Below, piece after piece: positions 8,572 through 17,760 of a stretch of 17,760 nucleotides of DNA (position 1 is its first letter; each line of letters opens with the position of its first letter). The translations under genes were made by a program, and so were the position numbers. The stretch lies in contig JADGJH010000502.1 of NCBI GenBank assembly GCA_027596945.1, positions 1-17,760 of the forward strand, in the 5' to 3' direction. This DNA is from Physocladia obscura (taxonomy: Eukaryota > Chytridiomycota > Chytridiomycetes > Chytridiales > Chytriomycetaceae). The notes under the pieces are model-generated. The model did no database searches. It saw only the letters and a program-made list of their open reading frames with translations, and had not been told where the DNA came from.

Positions 8572-9558
8572 TCAACGTCCAAAAAGTTTGGTAAAGAATT
8601 CAGCAACCTTGTTTTGCTTGGGTGGGTCTAATGTCAATTTTGCAGCATCTGTAAAGACATCGTTCACACGTGCACCAGTTTTTGCAGAACATTCAATATA
8701 TTGTTTTGCGCCAATTCGTCGAGCCAAGTCAAGCCCCTAGTGTCGCTTTTATTACTATTGCCATTATTCCTTGGTTTTCAACAAATACCTCATCCGGTTG
8801 AACAAAGGATTGACCGTTTGCTTGCAATTCTGCGATTCGTGATGGAGAGGTACGCTGGTCAGCTTTGCAGGCCACAAGGATGATTGGAACACCTTTCGCG
8901 TAATATGAAACCTCAGGAATCCACTGTGTTCAAACAAAAAACAAAAAAAATTTAGAAGGGTCCAATAGAGAGGGGAAGAGAGAAAGAAACAGATGTTGTT
9001 GCATTTTGAATTATAATTGATGAGGGAGAATTCAAAGAAAAACGCAACCTTCTGCAAAACATTTTCAAACGAGTCTCGGTCATCAACAGCGAAGCACATT
9101 AGAAGAACGTTCGTGTCGGGATATCCCATGCGGCGAATCTGTTCAAAACCCTCCTGCCCGGCAGTATCCCAGAGCGAAAGACCGACAGTTTGTCCATGTG
9201 CAATGACATGCGCGGTGTGTGTTTCAAACACTGTCGGAACATACTCCTGAAAAAAAATATTCAAGCCGTTAAAAATCATCAAGTAATACCCCCTTTTTTT
9301 TTCTCTTTCGGTAATGCGCTCATTTGCTTTGCTGCAGATTTCTGCTTGCAAAATCCTTCTTTTTTTCTTTTTTTTTTTTCGTCGTTCGCTTGCTTTGGGT
9401 TGGTGCGTTTCGGTTTCTGTTTTCATAGTGTTGGTGATTCATCTGCTAACCTCTGGAAACTCCTGGCGCACATAAACTATCAGCAAGCATGTTTTTCCGC
9501 TTCCTGCATCACCCACTACCACCAGTTTCCTCTTGATTGGCCCATTGCTGCGTGCCAT
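8572..9558 (-). CDS. Atypical Rho-family small GTPase lacking a CAAX box
   Basis: Four exons: 9558-9451, 9246-9049, 8923-8789 and 8736-8572, giving 201 residues. Introns of 204, 125 and 52 bp have donors GTTAGC, GTTGCG and GTATTT and acceptors TCAG, ACAG and CTAG. All junctions are in phase and restore conserved sequence. Motifs: P-loop GDAGSGKT (16-23), switch I EYVPTVFE (37-44), DTAGQE (63-68), CKAD (121-124) and CSAKT (163-167). The Rho insert region lies between CKAD and the fourth exon. EYVPTVFE and YPDTN place it in the Rho branch. Two oddities: the residue equal to RhoA Gly14/Ras Gly12 is Ala18, and the protein ends EFFTKLFGR with no prenylation cysteine. Reading through the third intron would give a truncated protein, so splicing there is needed. 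Membrane targeting must differ from that of classical Rho proteins, or the protein is soluble. Confidence 0.93.
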
Positions 9559-9718
9559 GGTTTCGTGCAAAACAGGCTGATGGGGGAGATTTGTTTAGAA
9601 ATTTTTTGATTTGTTTTGAACTTTTTTTCGTGGCCTCCTTCTCTTTCCCTTAATAACATGTATTTCTTGCATAAAAATATGTTTTTCACAGTTTTGAATT
9701 TTATAATGGGAACTATCT

Positions 9719-10439
9719 TTATTTTGAATCCTGCGAATTGAATTGCTCCAAGTCTTCGGGACCGAAACTATCAACAAGCAAATCGCGCAACACATAAAAC
9801 TTGACGCTTCCATCATTCTGGAACAGATAGACTTGCAAATCTTTGCCAAATTCAACCATAAACTGCCGACAAAATCCACATGGCGACGTAAATTTGTGCA
9901 GATCCGTAACGACTGCGATCGCCAAGAATTTACGGTGCCCCTCGCTCACGGCTTTCACAAATGCGGTACGTTCCGCACAGATAGCGCCGCCTTGTTATTT
10001 TATTATTATTATTTATTTCCCCCAAATATTTTAAATAAACAAAGGGCAGTTCAAAAACACAATTTTTTAGCAATTTTACCGTAAGACGCATTTTCAACAT
10101 TGCAGCCTGTAAAGATATCGCCAGATTCAGTCAGTGCCGCAGCACCGACAGGAAACTTTGAGTACGGCGAATACGAGCGGGATTTCGTGAGCACTGCGGC
10201 TTCGAAGAGAGTGTTTTGGATGGTCTGGGGGAGTTGTGTGGCTGCAACCAAAAAAAAGTGAGATCCACGCAGAGTCCGACAGATAGATGCAAGGTGGGAA
10301 AAAATTCGATGTCAGTGTTTCTGTCTAATTGTTTTGCTGATGTTTTTTTTTGGTTTTTTCATTGTTTCTTCTGAACTCAACTGCCATTCGTCGATTTGAT
10401 TTGCGCCACAAGTTCAGGGGAGAGATTGACTTTCGCCAT
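9719..10439 (-). CDS. CDA: Cytidine deaminase
   Basis: Three exons: 10439-10382, 10241-10080 and 9990-9719, giving 163 residues. Introns are 140 and 89 bp (donors GTTGAG and GTAAAA, acceptors GCAG and CAAG). The enzyme hydrolyses cytidine and deoxycytidine to uridine forms in pyrimidine salvage. Zinc-site motifs are complete: CAERTAF supplies the Cys ligand and catalytic Glu, and SPCGFCRQF supplies the other two Cys. YSPYSKFPVGAAAL and FTGCNVENASYG are typical of the tetrameric class. The length is slightly above the usual 130-150, with an acidic C-terminal extension. The middle exon has no ATG of its own, so a first exon is required; the ATG at 10439 with this splice keeps the frame and is the best candidate, but it is less certain than the core. 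The stop codon TAA lies inside AAATAAAG. Confidence 0.92.
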
Positions 10440-10595
10440 TTTATTTTATTTTTTCTCAAACAAAATCAGAAAATAAAAAGAGATCAAGTTATCTATTGTT
10501 TGCTGATGGTTTATATTTTTTATCAATTATTATTTTTCCTTCACTATTAGGAGGGCCGAAAGGATCCTCCTCGGTTTCGAAATTGAATTTTGAAA
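10440..10595. promoter_or_regulatory. Shared divergent promoter between cytidine deaminase and C2H2 gene
   Basis: 156 bp separate the inferred start codons of two divergently transcribed genes. The tract is AT-rich with T and A runs; no specific operator was recognised. It depends on the inferred deaminase first exon and on the C2H2 start at 10596. Confidence 0.5.
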
Positions 10596-11897
10596 ATGAG
10601 GATGCACAGGAAGGTGAAAGCAAAAAAGTCGTTTGCGCTTTTGATCCAGCAGGTGTCCCTCAACGCAACGGCAAAAATGAATCCGCAATGGCTACACAAT
10701 ACCGAAGAGTCGTACGCGCAGTTTGTTGGCGGAGGCTTGGTGAAGCCAGCGGGTTTGATAGCGTCGTCGTCGACCGAAATTTTGAAAGAAGAAAGAGGAG
10801 GAAACCAAGCAGGTTTGGTGAAACATGAGGGAATATCAAATGAAGGAGCTGAAGTGATAACCATGAAGGTGAACGAAGGACAACCGCAAGAACAAAAACA
10901 GGGTCATCAGCGCGTGTGGTCGTCGGCTCCGGCGGATTCATACGAAAGGGAGGAACAAACCAAGGGTGCAAATACTGCCATGTTCGCGTTCGATATCGAC
11001 GACTCTTTCGAAAATCATCATGACAACAGTAGTACCTCGGTTTCGTTGACAGCAACTACCTCTTCAACCTTGTTTGCTTGCGACGCGTGTAAAATAAAAT
11101 TCTCCAAAGTCTCGACCCTACACCAACACCAACAGCTCGCTTTGTGTGCAAAGTTTCCAGCTACTGCATCGTCCCAACCACAGCCACCCCAACAACTCCA
11201 ACTTCAATCCCCGCCACCCGCACAGCAACAGCAACAACAACAAAAACAACAAGACGCGTCACCTCAACTGCAACCGCAAAAACACAATCCCCACTTCCAC
11301 GAACCGCAATTCAAATGCCCCCACTGCCACTCCGCCAGCTTCACAACGGTGCGCGGCCTCACGAAACACACCCAAGTCATGCACCGGCACGATAACCTCT
11401 ACTCGTGCCCGCACTGTAACACCTGCTTCCCAAGCCTGCGTGCCTTCAAAATTCACGGCCGCCAAGTGCACCAGGGCCGCAAACCCGATATTCTGTGCGA
11501 CGCGTGCGGCGTCCAGTTCAAAAACTGGGCGCAGTTTAGATACCATGCGCGTGAACACAACATTGCGCGTCGCGAGGAGATTCGGTTGCGTAAAGCTACT
11601 GCGAAAGGGGAAGGGAAAAGGCATGGGGCCCATACAAAGAAGAACGTTCATGTTGGTGACAGTGGTGATGATGATGACGACGACATGGGTGCTGTAATTT
11701 TTATCAATGAGAATAGTGATTGCGAAAGTTTCTCGGTGCGTGTGAAAGAAGAAATAATGGACGAGGATTACCAAAATGAAGAGGATGATGAAGATGAAGA
11801 ATTCCGGGATAGTAACTCCGAAGATATTACTCTGAATATGGATCTAATTCTTTCAAATACTGGTGCTTCAAATCCTCTGTGTTTCTTCAGTGAATGA
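10596..11897 (+). CDS. C2H2-type zinc-finger protein, probable transcription factor
   Basis: Single open frame of 433 residues from the ATG at 10596. An in-frame TGA at 10584 precedes it; ATGs at 10602 and 10680 are alternatives. Four finger-like modules: CDACKIKFSKVSTLHQH (162-178, followed by H-poor QQLALC, so divergent), CPHCHSASFTTVRGLTKH with a later H (241-263), CPHCNTCFPSLRAFKIH with H (271-292) and CDACGVQFKNWAQFRYH with H (301-321). A Gln/Pro-rich linker (about 194-228) separates the first finger from the other three. The C-terminus has an Asp run (358-363), a possible SUMO site VKEE (383-386) and a Glu/Asp-rich region (389-410) that could be an activation domain. Nuclear DNA binding is expected; targets are unknown. 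It converges on the Prp4 kinase gene with 88 bp between stop codons. It is divergent from cytidine deaminase. Confidence 0.85.
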   Translation: MRMHRKVKAKKSFALLIQQVSLNATAKMNPQWLHNTEESYAQFVGGGLVKPAGLIASSSTEILKEERGGNQAGLVKHEGISNEGAEVITMKVNEGQPQEQKQGHQRVWSSAPADSYEREEQTKGANTAMFAFDIDDSFENHHDNSSTSVSLTATTSSTLFACDACKIKFSKVSTLHQHQQLALCAKFPATASSQPQPPQQLQLQSPPPAQQQQQQQKQQDASPQLQPQKHNPHFHEPQFKCPHCHSASFTTVRGLTKHTQVMHRHDNLYSCPHCNTCFPSLRAFKIHGRQVHQGRKPDILCDACGVQFKNWAQFRYHAREHNIARREEIRLRKATAKGEGKRHGAHTKKNVHVGDSGDDDDDDMGAVIFINENSDCESFSVRVKEEIMDEDYQNEEDDEDEEFRDSNSEDITLNMDLILSNTGASNPLCFFSE

Positions 11898-11985
11898 TGG
11901 CTGAATAGTATATTACAGAAATCACTGCTTTGCAATCAAAATCTGTTTTTTTCGTTCTCCTCTCTGTCATAAAAAGAAACAACGT

Positions 11986-15393
<3,408 letters not shown>

Positions 15394-15441
15394 TTCGCTC
15401 TCTTTCAAAAAACAAAAAATAGTGAGAAAAAGTCAACTTTA

Positions 15442-16296
15442 TTACGCCGCGATCGCGTACTTTCTCTGCGGAAAGTGTGTGAGCTTCTTCTGTGCCTTTA
15501 CGGTCTTGAGTGACAATTCGCTCTTGGTTAGTCTGCGACGGATAGCACGAGTTCTCTTGGTGCGCAGGTCCAATGGAACGTACTTTGCTCCCTTGTAGAA
15601 AAGACGGAGCTGGTCACGCTGCACCTGACTAATGACAGTATTGACACGAGCAATGTCCTTGCGAACAGAAGTACTAAGAACACAAGTCAGTAACCCCAGA
15701 AAAATTATAATTTATTCAATTATACGAACATCTTTGGAACGGAATTTTGTCCTTGACCAGAAGATGAGGAAGCCTGCTTAATCCTAAGGGTGGCAAGTTC
15801 ACTCTTCAGATCTTCGAGAGTGCGAGCGAGATCAACCTTGCTCTTGGTGCGGAGTTCGTAAGCCTTGACCTGAAACGAAAATTATCCAGATAAGTAAAAA
15901 AATCCAGAATTGTATCATAATTGGCAATGCTTTCGCGGTGGTCGAATTCAGAATATTAGAGAGGTAAATTGCGATCTCGCTAAAAACTCGTCAGTGGTCG
16001 TATTCAACGATTTTAAATCCTCGATTGCAAGATCCAATAATTTTTACAATTGAATAACGGTCTCCACAGTGTCAATCCAGCTCAGAGAGAAGTTTGAATG
16101 AAACAATAAGTGTCAAAACTTGCCAACCGACTACTTTTCAATCCTGCTTGCATTGAGCTAGTAAATGGATTCGCACAATCAGCTTAAGCATTAGCGAGTC
16201 GGCGGAATTGCGGATTTGTGGGATAGCGAATGGATAGTAACGATGGGGATGGACTAATGAAGAGTTTGGTGATGGACGGATGTCAGACTCCACCAT
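15442..16296 (-). CDS. RPL35: 60S ribosomal protein L35 (uL29 family)
   Basis: The two main exons, 15869-15730 and 15673-15442, are certain. They encode [20 protein letters not shown] and onward, [38 protein letters not shown] and the C-terminus [10 protein letters not shown]. The intron between them is 56 bp (donor GTTCGT, acceptor TTAG) with TACTGAC as likely branch site. The first exon is short. The best candidate is a 3-nt exon holding only the ATG (16296-16294) followed by GTGGAG, with a 424-bp intron, giving 124 residues, matching the family. Yeast RPL35 genes also split at or near the start codon. An ATG at 16191 with donor GTGCGA is an alternative. The protein sits on the large subunit near the exit tunnel. 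Stop codon and AATAAA overlap (GTAATAAAG). The Prp4 kinase gene begins 48 bp downstream. Confidence 0.92.
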
Positions 16297-16320
16297 TTTT
16301 CTGAGACGAAAGTGAGGAAA

Positions 16321-17051
16321 ATGACAAAAGAACCTCAACATTTGGATATTGATGAGCGTGCGATGACGGACGCCTCGCTGGCAATGGAATCACTGGCACA
16401 TCTCGAGACAATGCTGGAGCAGAGCGGCTTCGAGGACGGGCGGCGCGACGGCCGCGAGCTTGGGCGCGCCGAGGGGTTCGATCTCGGGACGCGCATTGGT
16501 ACAAAGACGGCGCGTGAGCTGGGATTCTACCTGGGCGCCACGCAATGGCTACTGCGCGATCACAATTTCAATGACAATGCCAATACAAATCACAGTCAGA
16601 AGTACAATGGGAATTCCTTTGTCAACGAGAGGTATTTGTCCATCCATCCATCCCTTGCAACTAATGCTTTCGTGTTCTCAGAGCTGCAAAAGTTCTTCGC
16701 GCCATTCTCGCCATGATCGACTCTTTCCCTCACTCAAACGATCATTCCCTCGACATTGTTCCGCTTCTGGAAAAAATTCGCGCAAAATTTAGACTTGCAA
16801 CGGTCTTATTAAAAATGAAAGAGCTGCTGGATTTCGATTCCATTGATTTCAATGCTGTTGCTTCCGATAAAGATCCCATTGCCTATTCTGAAGATTCTAC
16901 TGTTGCCACAGCGTTTGATGAGTCCATTTCGATAGCATTTGATTCTGAAATTTCGATAGCAAATTCTTCGGAAATAATATCTGAAGCTGTAAACAATCAT
17001 TCTAACTCAAAGAAATCTCAACAAACAAGGCGCCCGGATCTGTCATTTTAG
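16321..17051 (+). CDS. LTO1: Lto1 homologue (Yae1/Lto1 deca-GX3 adaptor)
   Basis: Two exons, 16321-16631 and 16682-17051, separated by a 50-bp intron (donor GTATTT, acceptor CTCAG), giving 226 residues. The start is the first ATG; the open frame upstream begins at GTG. Residues 37-60 carry the deca-GX3 motif, with glycines at 40, 44, 48, 52, 56 and 60 (DGRRDGRELGRAEGFDLGTR). Exon 2 continues with AAKVLRAILAMIDSFP and LLEKIRAKFRLATVLLKMKE, matching the second half of the family. Lto1 with Yae1 recruits the Fe-S protein Rli1/ABCE1 to the cytosolic iron-sulfur assembly targeting complex, supporting ribosome biogenesis and recycling. The protein ends in LSF, which fits the C-terminal targeting-complex recognition tripeptide. 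The Ser/Ile/Asp-rich tail (about 150-226) is long for the family. It is divergent from RPL35. Confidence 0.92.
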
Positions 17052-17080
17052 CTAGCCTCGTTGCATCATTTTTTTTACAC

Positions 17081-17105
17081 CCCGATACAGCGCCGCTGTA
17101 TCGGG
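17081..17105. repeat. 25-nt near-perfect palindrome (12-1-12)
   Basis: CCCGATACAGCG, then a single C, then its exact reverse complement CGCTGTATCGGG, 30 bp after the LTO1 stop codon. It could form a strong hairpin or cruciform. The right arm, but not the left, recurs at the second tandem copy (from 17174). CpG-containing, unlike the tract that follows. Confidence 0.85.
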
Positions 17106-17255
17106 AGGTTAAAGTCAACGTGAAAACGATGCATTTTTCACTTTTTGAAATAAATATATGCCAAATACATTCTGCCGCTGTATCGGGAGGTTAAAGTCAA
17201 CGTGAAAAAGATGCATTTTTCACTTTTTGAAATAAATATATGCCAAATACATTCT
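17092..17255. repeat. 82-bp tandem duplication, two copies (17092-17173 and 17174-17255)
   Basis: The copies differ by a single base (C at 17127, A at 17209). Each contains the right arm of the palindrome, a GTGAAAAm-GATGCA-TTTTTCAC inverted repeat (perfect 8-bp arms in copy 2, one mismatch in copy 1) and an AATAAA (17149-17154 and 17231-17236). The unit therefore duplicates a likely LTO1 polyadenylation region. Confidence 0.93.
17149..17154 (+). terminator. Candidate LTO1 polyadenylation signal AATAAA, repeated at 17231-17236
   Basis: AATAAA lies 98 bp after the LTO1 stop in the first tandem copy, and again 82 bp later in the second copy. Confidence 0.5.
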
Positions 17256-17314
17256 GACTCTCTTGATCTAGATTTTACATTGGCAACCTTTCAAACTCTG
17301 AAAATCTATCAGCT

Positions 17315-17491
17315 TTATTGGTATCAAGTGCTTCTGTTCTTGCAAATATCACTTGCAGGAAGCATTCTCACATCAATAATCCTTCCCACAATATTTGTTG
17401 ACAAAGCTTCTCACATTGCAATTCAACTGAATTTTACTGTATATGATGATGTCAATGTTGTAGTGTCTCATTTGGGTCTTGTTTGGCTCAT
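17315..17491 (-). pseudogene. Decayed coding relic, unknown family
   Basis: One minus-strand frame reads MSQTRPK, DTTTLTSSYTVKFS, then EALSTNIVGRIIDVRMLPAS and DICKNRST, separated by four TGA codons and closed by TAA 17315-17317. Every TGA could be a mutated CGA (Arg). The VGRIIDVRMLPA segment looks like a genuine beta-rich protein core, but I cannot assign a family. A plus-strand open frame of 118 codons covers the same bases and is probably its antisense shadow. Confidence 0.4.
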
Positions 17492-17760
17492 GGCCCACAA
17501 TACAATGTTAAGCTTCAGTTCCTTTTTTAAGGAAAACTCCTTTTTTTTAGGAGGCTGATCTTTTCTAAAAACAAGAAAAAAGAAACAGAAAAAGGACCTC
17601 AAACCCAGAATTAATTACGGAGAATCATTCCAAAATTTGTAAGGGCTAACCTCAGAAAATTCACAAAATCCTGATAATACATATTAATACATCTTTATGA
17701 ATTATTATGCATTGTGTAACTTTTTTTTCATTTAAAATAAATTCAGAATATATATAATAG
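17492..17760. other. AT-rich tail with small hairpins
   Basis: No gene seen. Two short stems occur at about 17519-17555 (TTCCTTTTTTAAGGAA and CTCCTTTTTTTTAGGAG). The rest is A/T-rich, with one CpG near 17617. Confidence 0.5.

Noticed and set aside
8689..8789. Apparent premature stop in the Rho gene (TGA near 8732)
   Set aside because: Explained by a 52-bp intron (donor GTATTT, acceptor CTAG) whose removal restores [15 protein letters not shown] in frame.
11144..11774. Alternative frames within the C2H2 gene
   Set aside because: Thr/Pro/Asn-rich shadows of the Gln-rich and finger-coding frame.
17202..17558. 118-codon plus-strand open frame with apparent membrane segments
   Set aside because: It begins inside the tandem repeat and is antisense to a better relic frame; the hydrophobicity comes from AT-rich composition.

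Overview
This is nuclear DNA from a fungus. The genes have short spliceosomal introns (mostly 50-140 bp), and they include a fungal-style LysM-CAP secreted protein, a Prp4 splicing kinase, an intron-split RPL35 and an LTO1 homologue. Weak splice donors, tracts almost free of CpG and decayed DDE transposons suggest an early-diverging lineage, perhaps chytrid-like. That placement is inference; no marker here fixes the species.

Layout. 1-2590 is a transposon graveyard: a minus-strand DDE transposase pseudogene runs off the left edge (1-909), followed by three decayed coding relics I cannot name. 2679-5154 (minus) is a three-exon CCCH plus CHY zinc-finger protein. 5155-7256 is a second AT-rich, gene-free tract with a possible retropepsin relic at 5401-5937. 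From 7357 a compact gene cluster begins: LysM-CAP secreted protein (minus), atypical Rho-family GTPase (minus, 4 exons), cytidine deaminase (minus, 3 exons), C2H2 zinc-finger regulator (plus), Prp4-type kinase (minus, 6 exons), ribosomal protein uL29/RPL35 (minus) and LTO1 (plus, 2 exons). 17081-17255 holds a 25-nt palindrome fused to an 82-bp tandem duplication of the LTO1 3' region. The last 500 bases are again CpG-poor, with one more decayed relic.

How the genes relate. No operon-like pathway is visible. Three arrangements are suggestive: RPL35 and LTO1 are divergent neighbours (LTO1 homologues help mature the Fe-S ribosome-recycling factor Rli1/ABCE1); the deaminase and the C2H2 gene share a 156-bp divergent promoter; and Prp4 kinase starts 48 bp downstream of the RPL35 stop. 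I see no obvious new multi-gene system. The most unusual items are the Rho GTPase with an altered P-loop and no CAAX box, the CGA-to-TGA decay of the relics, AATAAA overlapping stop codons, GTT-type splice donors and the duplicated 3' element.
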